From Rhizopus arrhizus (taxonomy: Eukaryota; Mucoromycota; Mucoromycetes; Mucorales; Rhizopodaceae), in contig JAKZZE010000010.1 in the NCBI GenBank assembly GCA_024220505.1, positions 1,054,001-1,118,000 of the forward strand: DNA of 64,000 nucleotides, given 5' to 3'. Within the stretch, counting starts at the first letter, position 1, and each line of letters opens with the position of its first letter. The position numbers and the translations under genes were made by a program. The notes beneath the pieces were generated by a model. That model did no database searches and was not told where the DNA came from. It was given only the letters and a program-made list of their open reading frames with translations. Shown here in pieces: positions 1-12,606 of the stretch.

Positions 1-1286
1 TAAGAAAGCAGAAATGGGTAGAATAGTGAAACGACAAGTGAAAAAAAGATGCGTCAAGTGATGTTACAAAAGACGACAAGCAAAATTTCAAAACGCAACA
101 AACAAAATTTTGGGGCAAAGTTACCTAGCGAAGTGGTTAATTTCTTTTTGCTGGATTAGCCTTTCGTCCGGTGGCACTAGTTACAATTTCCATGATCTTT
201 TTCTGTATACTTGCTCATGGTTTTAAGCCCTGTTATTAAAAAATACTTCTTATGATGACCAGCTAAAAATGCGGCATCCGATTAAAATCCTCGTACATAA
301 AAAAATAAAATAAAAGTACATTTACTTATTGAAAGACTATGTAAATAAACATAATACTCGGTTGTTCATGTGTTTATGTATTATCACAATATGCATATAT
401 CTATATCATCTATTACAATGTTATAACCACATTTCATAATCTTTTATTGCGCCATTTATGTTCTATCTTTATCGTACTTTTTACCGTTGTAAGAAGCATA
501 TATCAAATATATACAATATTTTTTGTATGAAGAAGCTTATGCTCACTAATTGTAACCAAATGAATAAGTAATGGCTGGATAAAGCATTACTTATTATATC
601 TGTTGATTAAACACCCCTTAACGATTAATCGCGTTAATTACATAAAAGTCATTGCTTATACATTATCAAACTTTGCATGAGCAAAAACTAAGCTTTTATT
701 GAGTATATGAAAAGCTCATTGGTACTTTATCTTTGGAAATATACTTTTTATTGCGATTGTTATTTTCAAATGTATTTTCTCTATTGTTGATTTTTTAAGA
801 GCTAAAGCTCAATTCCCCTTGTATAATTCAATTTTTATGTTTTTTATAGATTTCTTTTTTTATCATTATTATTATTAATTTCCATATCTCTAAAGTTCAT
901 CACTATTTTATATATGACTTCACAATATTATATTTTAAATAAACATTTAAACAACCTTTATAAAAGCAAAGATTTATGTAAACCTATGCAAAAATTTGAT
1001 TTGTATTTGTTCTAATTTAGGTTTAGACGAACAATCTTTTATTTTTGAATAACACTGAACTCAACAATACTCCACAATAATGCTCAATATGGTTTTACTC
1101 GAGATTACTCTGGCCAATATTAAGCTGAGTAGCATTTGACAAATTTCATTGAACATACAAATCATGAGACATATAAATTTGGCAATAGCTTGCTTTACAA
1201 GCATAATTTATTGATTGCATGTAATATAAATATAATAAAAATGATATGCTCTTTCTAGATACTGCAAAAAAAAAAAGCCATTTAGT
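1..1286. other. AT-rich intergenic region, no gene seen
   Basis: The stretch is strongly AT-rich and carries stops in all frames. I see no ORF, tRNA-like fold or repeat. The last part is the 3' flank of the P450 gene. Confidence 0.6.
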
Positions 1287-3003
1287 TTATGAGGAGGAAA
1301 CAGGCTTTATCCATAATGTCATGTTTGGTATGGGACGCATGGTGATAATCTGTTTCTTTTCTACTTTGAATCCTGGTTTTTCAAAGAATTGAATATCCTT
1401 AATCAAAATGGACAGCAAAACCTTCATCTCGATTGTAGCAAATTTGTGGCCGATGCATTGATGTCCACCAGCTAGGAATGGGAAATACTGATAAGCGTTG
1501 CCAACATTTTCTGTCTTTTCCCATCGAGAAGGATTGAATTCATCAGCGTCTTCTCCCCAGATTTCTTTGGATCGTTGAGAAACGACGGGTGGGATGTGGA
1601 AAGTTGTGTTTTTTGGTATGACATAAGGTCCCAAAGCAACAGGTACACGATTAACTCGATTTGTGTCTGGAACGGTAGGAATCAGACGAAGGGTCTCGCG
1701 GCATACATAGTCGAGGTAAGGAATAGCATTAACCGCATCATAGTTGGATAATTTATCGTCCTTAAAGAGAGGGAGTATCTCTGCTCTCAATTTGTCTTGA
1801 ATATCTTGATGTTGAGCAAGCAACCAAAGACACCAGCATAAAGTATTGCTTGTTGTTTCATGACTACAAATTAATTTTGTTGTTAGTTGCTTATTGTGTT
1901 AATTTTAGACATTGTTTTACCCTGCCGCTAAAAAGGTCAAGCATTGATCTCTTAGTTCTTCTTTAGTAAAACCTTTGCCAGTATCTTCATCAATCAGATT
2001 CACCATCAAAGCAAGTAAGTCCTTGGACTTGTTGATTTTTCCCGATCTCTTTTCTTCTTGATCTCTTTGTATACCAGCCTCAACCAAAGCTGTACTTTCT
2101 TCTTTTAGCAATCTTAGCATCTTGGCTTCCTCTATATTTCGTTTTGTAGGCAAATATCTCAATATAGGGAACATTATCGACAGTATTTGCATTACGGCCA
2201 TTTCATTAGAAAAGATGCTGAGGTAGGCCTTACTTAACGGATTCATTTTTTCTGTTCCATAATAAGATAACGATTTAAAGTCTTGACCAAAAGCAGTAAT
2301 ACCAATGACATCCAAGGTAGCCAATGAAAGACTTTTAGATATTTCAATTTCTGTATATTTTGTATTGCTTTCGCTAATCTTATGAAGCCATTGATCACGA
2401 AGAGTATGACCCGGACCAAGCATTAAAGGAACCATAGCACGTATTGATTGAATAGAGAATGCAGGATTTAACATCTTACGTTGAATGCGATGAGTTTGAC
2501 CCTGGGTATAATGTTGTTAGCTACATACAATATATATATTTTTTCCGTTTTACCTCAACAACTAGCACTCCTCTACCAGTTAATCTTTCAAGCTCTTTAG
2601 ACAAAATATCTGGTTTTTCAAAATCGTAAAGTTGAGTTGTCAGAATCTGCTTGACTAGCTTATCATCTGTCACAACTACTTCAGGTTTGTTCAATTGATT
2701 GTGAATCGTATAAATACCACCGTAAGCTTTTGCCCACTTTCTGAAAGGACTTTGGTCGTCGTCTGCTCTTAAAATTTCAAAAAAGTTACCCATAAAAGGT
2801 ATCCAACTGACACGCGGACCCGGAAGTCTATTAGCCGGATGTATGTAGAGTCTGTAGACGATGGTTTTGTACAAAAAGTAAGCGGCTACACCAGATAAAC
2901 CTAGTTTAGCAGCCCATACAGTATCCAACTTTTCACTTGACTTCCATTTTTCAACGTAATTCGTTATATTTTTTTGAACGATTTGTAAAGTTTCTTGATT
3001 CAT
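1287..3003 (-). CDS. Cytochrome P450 monooxygenase, 3 exons
   Basis: Exons on the minus strand are 3003-2554, 2501-1921 and 1863-1287, giving 535 residues. Both introns have GTAAAA donors, and CTAAC-like branch sites precede the acceptors. An N-terminal hydrophobic anchor (about residues 30-50) is followed by a proline hinge (LPGPR), as in ER-bound microsomal P450s. The I-helix AGHETT (about 343-348) is rebuilt exactly across intron 2. The K-helix ETLR (400-403) and the heme loop FLAGGHQCIG with axial Cys about 480 are intact. P450s are heme-thiolate oxygenases that use electrons from CPR. The pattern resembles the fungal/CYP5-type fatty acid or xenobiotic hydroxylase group, but the substrate cannot be read from sequence. 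The length is typical and nothing looks broken. Confidence 0.93.
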
Positions 3004-3669
3004 GGTTTGATAAAAGTAATGAATTAAAATATAAGAAAAGGAATTAAGAGGGGTATATATAGGTTTTTTGAAAATCTGTCATGCTCTGTTCGTAAATAGT
3101 AACAATCGCTTACTTCGGAGATTCAAAGGTACACCGTATTTCTAGGCATTTTTTTATCCGCATTGTTGTCCAAGTTACTTAATATGTACAATAAAAAATT
3201 AGGTGACTTCCTGAGCGTTATTTCTTTGGAGCTTGGCATCCCAGTTTCACCTATTTTTGAATGAAGCCATTTTGTGACACATTATAACTAGTTATTTATC
3301 GTACTGCAATATGATCATGGCGAAAATTTGCATGGGTATTTGACTTTACAATGAAAGTATACTGTGATATAGCCCCCTGTAATACATGATCGAGCCTATG
3401 ATCTGTTTGTATTTATTGCTATTATCTTTAAAAATAAACAAGACGTTGTTCTTTCCTCAAAGTATTAAATTGTAAAGGTTGCTGTTTCAATACTAAAAAA
3501 ACTGTTAAGGATACATAAGATTATAGTCACTTTATTTTAGTAAAAGGAATCAGATATGATCCTAAATAGTATGCTGACATAACTTGGAATCATTTATAAC
3601 ATTACTCCCAACACCGATCAATAAAATACTTCGATTAGATGACATGGCTGTAATATAGTTTATTAATGA

Positions 3670-3772
3670 TACATTATTTCCAGAAATTAAAGTCACCGTG
3701 ACTTGTCGCAATTACATACAATTATGTTATAAAACTTTACAAAATGCGACTTTAATTTCTGAAAATAGTGTA
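3670..3772. mobile_element. Short MITE with Tc1/mariner-like termini and TA target duplication
   Basis: The two ends are inverted repeats. The left end reads TACATTATTTCCAGAAATTA and the reverse complement of the right end reads TACACTATTTTCAGAAATTA. The match continues through AAGTC, with two mismatches in the first 25 nt. Each end starts with TA, which is the target-site duplication of Tc1/mariner elements. At about 103 bp the element has no coding capacity, so it would be non-autonomous. The ends differ from the CAGTGAT ends proposed for the Tc1-like element near 57 kb, so another family must have mobilised it. Confidence 0.75.
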
Positions 3773-5690
3773 TGAGCATGTTGAATATGGAATGACGATC
3801 ACTTACCGGATCATCATTAATCATGAAAACATTTATCCTGACTGAGATATTATTGTTAGCAATGATATCCAACCACGGAACTAAAGGTCTCCTTAAATAG
3901 TCCTATGTTCAGAGTTATCTGAAACCATCCCAATAGCATAATTGACAATACAAGCTAGGAACAGACTAAACTAATAATTAGAGATAGTAATCATCTATTC
4001 TGTCAAATTGATTATAAGTCTGTCCTAATGCATTATCTGTATCATGTCTGTAAATACTCTCCCTTTTTACATGTAGAATTCATTTTTAATCTTAATCATA
4101 GTTATCTTAACTTAATAAAGAGATACCAAGTTCTAACAGTATTTCTTTATCTTTGTTGCTATATTATATTTTATCTAAAACTCCCCTTTCCTAAACAAAA
4201 CGAAATATCGCTATCCTACTAGGTGCGAATGTGAAGCAACATAAATATTTAAGAAAGCATACTCTACACTCCAATTTTACGTACTTATCTAAAGTGAAAA
4301 GATAATTCTGAAGAGTCTCTATTGTATTATATATCATCTCTTCGTTCTTTCGTGTGTTTTCAGTGAATCGAACTCATCCTCAATAATACAGTACAGTTCA
4401 TTACATAGTTGCTTAGCATTTTTTTTTGTGGTACTACACGCCTGTATCTTAAGTTTCTTGGATTTTTTACTTTTTGAAGAGAGAAACAATTGTTTTTCCA
4501 TGCAAACGAGTATTTAATACATACATTTAAATGCTCTACGCATTTATCATACAATTGATTGTTAGTAGGCTTCCTATATAATATCCAAAACGCGCTGTCA
4601 AGGCTTTAATTCTTTGTTACAATCATTGAGTTCGTATACGATTATACTATTGCTTTATTTATTTACATTTAACATGACTAAAGTGGGCGTGTGATGCGTT
4701 TTAGATATTATTTTGCCTGAACCAGGTCAAAAAGAAAAATGCAAAGAAGCTAAAAATCATTTTAGAATCAAGAATAAAATAAAAGAAAGGAAAGAGAATA
4801 AGAAGAAGATTAAGTAAATGAACACTAATTTTGGGAATTTGAGTATTCTGTTTACAATAAAGACCAATTAATATTTTATTGAAGGTGCAAGCTGCCTCCA
4901 CTTTTTAAAAATTGTCTTCAAAGTTCCGCAACGTTGCCCTCATGAATCCTCCTGTGTTTAGGCTCTCTCTCTTTCTCTTCTGGTTAAATCATCTCCGAAA
5001 TGCAATTATACCAAAACAATTCCATGATGCCCCTGACTCGAGTTTGGCAGAGTATAAAACTGTTACTATCTGTCAATTCTTGGGCTCTGTTGTTACAAAA
5101 AAGGCATGCTGGGATTGATATCTATACTAAACATTTTTCTAACATATATTAAGAACAATTGTTATGGCTCATTAACTTCTTTACCTTTTCTATCACTTTT
5201 GCTTTGATCTTAATTTATAAATGTATTTATTTAACATTACATTCATTTGATTTGCTAGGTGAGAACAAAGATCAAATACTCAATAAAACCATGTTTATTT
5301 TAATAATATGTACTGTTTAGCATACGTAACTTCAAAAACAAAATGAGTTTACTATCTAAAGAAGAAATAAATTACTATCTAAATAACAATACATAATAAA
5401 ACTAGATTGCTTTACTCTGAAGCTGGATTATAAGTTTTTTATTTTAAAATTAAGCAACTTTAGATATTCAAGCATATGCCAGCGGATTAAACCTCATACA
5501 CTTTTCTATTGATGCATGTTTTTATTGAGAGACGTGTCAAATTCATTGTATCTCTTTGTTTTATTTTAAAAAATTTAGCATGGCATCCTCTGATAAACGT
5601 GCACAAACGGGCTCAGTGCGATCCATACCTTTAAAGCACAGTTTCCTTTTACTAATGATACCTGCACAAGATTAGCAAATATAAAAGAGC

Positions 5691-6230
5691 ATGGCTAAAG
5701 GAAAGAACTTGACTTCGTTTGGTATACTTCGAAAAGACTTCGAATTAGAAGAATCCACAATTAAAAGTTACGACAAATCGCAAATCCTACAACTAGGTCA
5801 GTGATTAAAACATAAGCATACTTTGGAATAATTTGAAGAATCTAAAGACAGCATACAACTGGGTAACAATGAAGATCACTCTTCAAAACAATTACAGCAT
5901 TCTTTCATATTTTTATTTATGTGCCACATTAGACTTATTTCCTCTAGATACTGAACTCAAAAAAGAGTTAAACATTGAAGACGTGAAGCATTTTAGGATT
6001 TGATGTTTGCAGAAAAAAGTTTGTTCACATTTATACGAAAAATAACGGGCAAGTAATCAGAAAGATCAGCATTTCAAAACAAAAAGTATGGATGGAAACT
6101 TCGAATCATAGGATGCAAATATTTAGTAACCAAATGTGATGCATTTCGTTCATGCAAAAATCTGAACCATGGTTTGATTACACAGCTGCAAGAATTGATA
6201 GACGCAAAAATTCTAGGTAGGAAGGACAGA
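5691..6230 (+). pseudogene. Possible decayed coding sequence, unidentified
   Basis: An ATG at 5691 opens 37 codons of protein-like sequence (MAKGKNLTSFGILRKDFELE). After a stop, protein-like segments continue in shifting frames, for example DVCRKKFVHIYTKNNGQVIR near 6000-6055 and WKLRIIGCKYLVTKCDAF near 6091-6144. Segments that look coding but change frame suggest an old gene or transposon ORF. No family was recognised, and chance cannot be excluded in AT-rich DNA. Confidence 0.25.
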
Positions 6231-6411
6231 ACTTATTTATGATAACACCATTTCCATAAAAAGTTACTCAAACAAGTACAGACACAACCACTTTTTTATC
6301 TAATTAAAGCAGACATTCGATCAGAGTATTGTTTTCTTTTGTAGAAAAAAAGCTTTAATTACAAAGACATTGAAGCAAAAAAGAAAAGAACAAATAGGTT
6401 TATGAAACAAA

Positions 6412-7204
6412 TTATTCCTTTCTGACCTTCTTGGTCTTCTTGACACCACGGAACTTCTTTTCACGGTTCTTCTTTTCCTTGCGTTGCTTACGACCACCCT
6501 TGGGGGGTTCAGCAAGACCGTAACGAACGAGACGGTATCTGGGTTCAAACTTCTTGAGGGCTTCCAAGTTGTCATAGATCAAAGCGAAACCAGTGGTCTT
6601 TCCACCACCAAAGTGGGTCTTGAAGCCGAAGACGGAAACGACTTCCTTTTCAGCCTTATACATCTTGGCAATCTTGGCACGAAGTTCGTCCTTGGAGACG
6701 TTGGCGAGTCCAGGGTGGATGACATCGACAACCATTTGCTTACGTTGGAGCAAGCGGTTAGTGAGGAACTTACGAGTTCTGATTGTAACAGTCGAAGCGT
6801 CGGCCTGAGTATAAAATGTGAAATGTTAGTTTGTTTATTTTAAAAGTTTGAGAAAGATGAAGAGGGAAAATGAATGATGGTTGAATTGGAATGATGTCTT
6901 TGAAATTAAATCATTTGTTCATTTCTAATTTCACATAACATCAAATTCTGTATCCAGCTTGATTCCATAGCCATCCATCTATCCATCTATCCAATGCTAA
7001 ATCGATTCTACTTGTTGTTATCTTTATTCTTTCTATTTTATATAGCTATGTTAAGTGTATTTCTTTTATATATGCTGCATCCAATGATATGCCATCCATC
7101 CGTCCATCCATTCATTCATTCATTCTAGCAAATCCATCTTATCAACATCATTCTTTCCCTCTTTCCTTCTTTCTTTGTTATTATTGTAATCTACTACGCA
7201 CCAT
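6412..7204 (-). CDS. RPS24: 40S ribosomal protein eS24, 2 exons
   Basis: The body exon 6804-6412 encodes [13 protein letters not shown] through VRKE. It matches eS24 along its length: [56 protein letters not shown], then a basic lysine-rich tail. The protein is part of the small ribosomal subunit. The start ATG is not in this exon. The best candidate is a three-base exon at 7204-7202 (ATG followed by donor GTGCGT), joined across a 397-nt intron to GCC at 6804. This gives 131 residues, close to the yeast protein (135). A first intron right after ATG is common in fungal ribosomal protein genes. The start assignment is inference; the body is certain. The intron carries tetranucleotide repeats. 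Confidence 0.9.
6970..7128. repeat. CCAT/ATCC tetranucleotide microsatellite tracts in the eS24 intron
   Basis: Two imperfect runs of CCAT/ATCC units (about 6970-6992 and 7092-7128, the second ending in TTCA/ATTC units) lie within the inferred first intron of the eS24 gene. They look like slippage-prone simple repeats with no coding role. Confidence 0.7.
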
Positions 7205-7495
7205 TGTGTGTTAGAGAACTAAAGAGAGGGATCCTTAGGTTGTTCAATTGGCATGCCAATACAACCCTTCAATTTTTCCGACTCAGGAATCATTTGAAAT
7301 TCCGATAACTTACTGTAACTTGGGAGCACAGACTACATGTACCAACTATCGATTTCAGTGTTGCTAAAAGACCTTAATTTTATACAACAAGAGATTGAAT
7401 TGATCCTGGAATTAAATATGAACTATCAAGATTATAGCGAAAAATGTAAACAGAATATATAATTTCCTTTATTACTGATAGTGCTTTATAAATAA

Positions 7496-8240
7496 CTATT
7501 GTTCTTTTGAGAGAATCTGTTCAAATACTTCAACCAAAGTGTCTGGTTCCTGAGCACCGGATACAGAATATCTTTTTTTTTAAAAATTAATATATATTAT
7601 TGAAGTTAATACAAGCAAAACTTACTTGTCATTTATAATATAATGAGGCACACCATTAACATTATAATATACATTTTGGCGCAGCAAACTTCTTACTTCT
7701 GAGATACCCTCATTGCTTTTTATGAAATCAAGTGCTTGCTTCTTTACTAAGCCTGCTCTTTCAGCAGCATTAGATAAGGTTTCATGATCTGCCAAATCTT
7801 CATTTCTTTCAAAATACAATTTACAAATCTCTTCTACTAAATCTGCCTGCTTTCCAAACTGGTTAGACCACCAAATCAGTCGGTGAGAATCAAAAGTGTT
7901 GGAGATGACACCACCAAACTTGAGATCAATACCTTCACCTGCAGCTGTTTCGGTGATCATGGGTAACATGGAATTAAATCTTGTTTCGCCGAATTTTTTA
8001 ATATAGCTTTCCTTTTTATTGACTGTCTTGCGCTCAGAATCGAGCTCATAGGGAAGGTAGTTTACTTGAATGGATACGTTTGAATGAACAGTTTTAAATT
8101 TTTCAATGGCTTTATCTAGTCTACGTTTTCCGATAAAACACCTAATAATTGTATTAGTAATATAAAATATTGTCCTATTGTCCACTGTACCAAGGACAGA
8201 CAGTGTCTATAATAGCTTGGATTTTGATAGCTTGAGACAT
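7496..8240 (-). CDS. DsbA/FrnE-family thiol oxidoreductase, 3 exons
   Basis: Exons are 8240-8191, 8141-7626 and 7571-7496, giving 213 residues. The first intron splits the tryptophan codon of the active site. Joined, it gives TVCPWCFIGKRRLDKAI with CPWC at residues 15-18, the thioredoxin-fold motif of the DsbA/FrnE (2-hydroxychromene-2-carboxylate isomerase/GST-kappa-like) family. The helical insertion domain and C-terminal thioredoxin half follow (GVPHYIINDKYSVSGAQEP, with the cis-Pro region VPHYII). No signal peptide is seen, so a cytosolic or peroxisomal redox enzyme is likely. The substrate is unknown. The small third exon was found from the GTAAGT donor after NDK and a poly-A/AG acceptor. 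Confidence 0.88.
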
Positions 8241-8823
8241 TGGAAAATAAAGAAGTAAAAGACTCAAGTCTTATTTTTTTTATATTGCTTACATGATTGA
8301 TTACAAATCCATTCAAATCTCAGTTAAACGGTATGATGTGCGGACGTAGAAAACTCATTGTTATTGATTTGCAGTTCATTACATTTATGTAAGCATTTAT
8401 TGTTCTCCCCTTCTTTTCTGCCTTAATTATATAGTAGCGCTGTAAGAAAACATTCATAACTGAGCAATGCATCATATCATATATGCATAAAATGGCAATT
8501 TACATTGAAGGCATTTTCAGTGCATATAAGAAGGATGTAATTCCATTTACTAAAACCGAACTGTAGATTCGGGGCACCACAGGGTATTTTATCTAAAGAC
8601 TGCAATACAATGTGGAACTGATATTTGATGACCGCTAAAGGATACTACATATTATTAGTGCATTACTTTGACCAAGAGAATGTCGTTTTCAAAAATAAAA
8701 TAAAAAAGAATGCAATAATAAATGATTTTAGACTTTTATTGCTATACCAATATTTGCATTGACACATGCAATGTGTTAAACGCGTGGTTTATAATAATTA
8801 TGCATGGGACACAGCCTTTGTTA
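8241..8823. other. Intergenic region, nothing recognised
   Basis: This is the 5' flank of the DsbA-like gene and the 3' flank of the next minus-strand gene. It is AT-rich with no ORF or RNA fold that I can support. Confidence 0.6.
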
Positions 8824-9155
8824 TTAGAAGTGAATATCAAAAGTGCCAATAGAACCCATCAATTCACTAAAGTGTTTTGAGTCGTTTGCTAATAAGGAGC
8901 TAACGGTATTCATCAAAATATCTCGATCCACTGTTTCTCCATTTTTAGCTGATTCATACAATACTCTTAGCTCAGGACTGGATGAAGAGTCCATCTTGAG
9001 GGACTCTAATAATTTCAACATATCGTCTGCGCTGATTGTAAGGCTTTTGTCTGTAACGAATCATTTGTTATTACCGCTTTCCATGAATATAAAATGTTAC
9101 CTTGACCTGGAGTAAGGACAAAAGGATCAATATTTATTTGATTATTATTAGACAT
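8824..9155 (-). CDS. Small conserved-looking helical protein, unknown function, 2 exons
   Basis: Exons 9155-9101 and 9050-8824 give 93 residues. The N-terminus reads MSNNNQINIDPFVLTPGQ. The intron has a GTAACA donor and TTACAG acceptor, and its removal keeps the frame (GQ|DKSLTISADDMLKLLESL). The rest is predicted mostly helical (ELRVLYESAKNGETVDRDIL, VSSLLANDSKHFSELMGSI). There is no signal peptide, membrane segment or known motif, and I do not recognise the family. It is divergently transcribed from Trm8 with only 185 bp between the two start codons, so the promoters probably overlap. Clean splicing supports a real gene. Confidence 0.7.
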
Positions 9156-9340
9156 AAGCAAAAATAAAGAGAAAAGAAAAGGCTTTTAAGAATAAATAGA
9201 CATCACATGAATAACAAAATGAAATCAAGGCGTGTACAACTTTAGTGTTTACCAATTACCCCTTTCCTTTTGGGGTGGCTTGTACTATTTTATCTTGAAT
9301 AAAACTAATTTTTTTATTTTATTTTTATTTTTTAGTAAAA
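9156..9340. promoter_or_regulatory. 185-bp shared promoter between divergent genes
   Basis: The start codons of the small unknown protein (minus, 9155) and Trm8 (plus, 9341) are 185 bp apart. The interval holds a T-rich leader just upstream of the Trm8 ATG. Coordinated expression is inferred from geometry only; no specific factor site was identified. Confidence 0.5.
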
Positions 9341-10286
<946 letters not shown>

Positions 10287-10517
10287 TAAATGAAGTACAC
10301 TTTTGTATATAAACTGAACAACAGCCCAACTTTTTTTTATAAAAGTAGTGTCTCCCGGCGCCAATTTGCGAAAATTTAAAAGACATACTCATCTCAATTG
10401 CAGTTGTATTATATCCAATTGCGGTTTGATTTGGTTCAATTTGTGGTTATATTTTGTTTTTTTGAAAATTTATTAAATGAGAAAGATTGAGTGGTGAAGA
10501 TTTCTAACACCACTAAT

Positions 10518-10832
10518 ATGTTACAAAATAGTGAAATGTCTGATGAGCACCTTCTCGGATCTGCTAGCTGTGCAATTCAATATCTGTCCTTTTCACTACA
10601 TAACATATTTCAAACACCAGATCCTCTGTTTCCTTTGCTATTCCGAGATTGTCGTCAGAGTCCATGGTACCAATCTAATAATCTGAACGTCTTCAACACT
10701 GTCTTTTATGCAATGCATTTAATTGATAGGTCCTACAGCAATGTACAGGTGTCTACAACAACTTGCTTACAACTACTATTATTCATGATATACAATAATA
10801 TACAACCAACAAACCCAATTCAAGGGCATTAG
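10518..10832 (+). CDS. Hypothetical ORF, weak support
   Basis: An open frame of 104 residues runs from the ATG at 10518 (a second ATG is at 10536). It has mixed composition (SDEHLLGSASCAIQYLSF), no domain, no clear transmembrane segment and no intron signals. It lies between the 3' end of Trm8 and the Rieske gene. It could be a real short gene or chance. Confidence 0.22.
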   Translation: MLQNSEMSDEHLLGSASCAIQYLSFSLHNIFQTPDPLFPLLFRDCRQSPWYQSNNLNVFNTVFYAMHLIDRSYSNVQVSTTTCLQLLLFMIYNNIQPTNPIQGH

Positions 10833-11108
10833 GTAAAACATAGACCGTATACCGCCAGGTCACACACCATTCCTGCACAACACAAGAACAGGTTAAAATG
10901 AGAGAATGAACTCTTAGTATTAAAACAGTTCTTTTTTGGATTTTAAAATGTAGTTACAATGTATTAGCCAATGAAAAGCTTTAAAACCACAGTTTATCCA
11001 AAAAGAAGGTCAAAAACTCCCAGTTGTGATAAGAGATCTTTTTTTTTAAAGCCGAAATTCAACCATCTTTTTCTCCCTCTATTTTTTTTTTTTTCTTTCT
11101 TTCTTCCA

Positions 11109-11573
11109 ATGTTTGTACCAACCATAAAATATAAAAGAGTGAATGAATCATCGATCAAAGAAGAGAAAATAGAAGAAATAGTTAAAAAAGAGGAGGAATC
11201 AAAAGAAATAGTTAGAGAAGTTCAACCTAAAGAGGAAACAAATAAAGTGACTGAGGAATATGTATTTGAAGAAGAAGAAGGAACTGAGGCGATTACAGTA
11301 GATCCGAATGATAAAGATCGTATTATAATTACACTATCGACAGGAAAACAGTATTCTGCAGATAGATATTGTCCTCATGCAGGCGCAGACCTTACTTATC
11401 ATGGAAAATTAGGTGAAAGTGATTATCCACCAGAGATTGGCCCTATTGTACTCTGTCAATTTCACTATTGGGAATTTGCTCTTGAAAGAAATGGTGATGG
11501 GTTTGGTGGTAGGGCGACTATAAACGCATGCCCTGTAGGAGAAAAGTGTTCAAGTAAAAAATTGGATTGGTAG
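11109..11573 (+). CDS. Rieske [2Fe-2S] domain protein
   Basis: The single exon encodes 154 residues from the ATG at 11109. An in-frame ATG at 10971 would add 46 residues including a run of phenylalanines encoded by a T-tract, which is a typical leader, so the later start is preferred. After a Lys/Glu-rich linker (about 15-60) comes a Rieske fold with both ligand boxes: CPH in DRYCPHAGADL, and C-x2-H in VLCQFHYWEFAL. These bind a 2Fe-2S cluster by two Cys and two His. The C-terminus NACPVGEKCSSKKLDW is unusually Cys-rich. Small soluble Rieske proteins like this are ferredoxin-like electron carriers or oxidoreductase subunits. No partner oxygenase domain is fused or adjacent. Confidence 0.82.
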   Translation: MFVPTIKYKRVNESSIKEEKIEEIVKKEEESKEIVREVQPKEETNKVTEEYVFEEEEGTEAITVDPNDKDRIIITLSTGKQYSADRYCPHAGADLTYHGKLGESDYPPEIGPIVLCQFHYWEFALERNGDGFGGRATINACPVGEKCSSKKLDW

Positions 11574-11870
11574 AAATAAAATGAATAGATTATCTGTGAC
11601 TTGGAAATTAGAGATTGAATTACTGTATTAACTCATTTATCAAACTTAGAAAGCCTTATATTCAAATATAATTGATTAGATTCAATTCATGTCTTTATTT
11701 TATTCAAAACTAATCCTTATTTTATAATCAGTGAGATTATAGCATTCAGAGAACAAAATAATATCTTTTCTTGTTCATGTCCGGTCCGTTGTCTGAGATT
11801 TAAAGGACTTGTGTTTTCTAGAATGGTTTTCTTTGCATCAATTTTTTTTTTTTATTACTGCGTATAAAAG

Positions 11871-12481
11871 ATGTCAAACAACCCTAATCAAGATGAATTT
11901 CAAAACTTGGAAAATATGATGAACTCAATGATGCAAGGAGCCTTTTCGTTATTATTTAGAGATTTGAGTGGACAAATATTTGAACCGACAACAGCTAATA
12001 ATAATCAAATAAACAGCATTGATAATTATGAAGGAAGCGACTTTAGACGTTTAGTAAAAAAGTCAAAGGAAAATAGAAGGGCCGAAGATGTAGTAAAGGA
12101 AGAAAGAACGATGATAGATTCAACCCAGACACCAACAAATGCTATTACAAATGTTTTTACTTCTACACTTTCAAATACAGTGGGTTCCATTTTTAATAGG
12201 TTATTCCGCTTCCCTGAAACTACAGCGAATGAATTACAACCAGATAATAACGTAATAACTAATTTAACATTTATGCATAAAATGTAACCCGTGTTTATTA
12301 GTTAGGAAATAGGCAAAATGGCATTCAGTGGAATTATAGTTCCACTAGGTCAACAACAAGTCCTGATGGTACACAGATAACAATCACAACAAGGAAATCA
12401 AATGGAGTAAGTGAAACAGTCAAAAGAGTCCAACACCCAAATGGCCAAGTGGAAGAAACAAAAGAAGTAACTCATGGCTGA
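11871..12481 (+). CDS. Small low-complexity protein, possibly HAX1/MLF-like tail, 2 exons
   Basis: A TATA-like element (GTATAAAAG) precedes the ATG at 11871. Exon 1 (11871-12251) encodes MSNNPNQDEFQNLENMMNSM and a polar helical region. A 50-nt intron (12252-12301, GTAATA...TTATTAG) joins it to exon 2 (12302-12481), giving 186 residues. The tail WNYSSTRSTTSPDGTQITIT and VKRVQHPNGQVEETKEVTHG resembles the beta-rich C-terminal repeats of HAX1/myeloid-leukaemia-factor-like proteins (Ser-rich strand, then DG turn, then charged repeat), but this is only a pattern likeness. If the intron is retained, translation stops at 12285-12287 and this tail is lost. Confidence 0.6.
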
Positions 12482-12606
12482 TATTTTATTCCGCCATTGT
12501 TTTTGTAATCATATTTCCATTTCCATTTTCATTTAACTCTCCGCTTGCTTTTTTTGCTTGTAATAAATACGCTTCTTTTTTTTTTTTTCGTTTTCTCTAC
12601 TGTATC

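Larger units (their letters stand above)
3004..6411. other. 3.4-kb intergenic region with MITE and a possible relic
   Basis: No intact gene was found between the P450 start and the eS24 stop. The region contains the MITE at 3670-3772 and a possible decayed coding stretch at 5691-6230, both listed separately. Small ORFs such as 4028-4222 and 4912-5118 lack codon or motif support and look like chance in AT-rich DNA. Confidence 0.55.

Noticed and set aside
10971..11108. N-terminal extension of the Rieske protein.
   Set aside because: It includes a phenylalanine run encoded by a poly-T leader; translation more likely starts at 11109.
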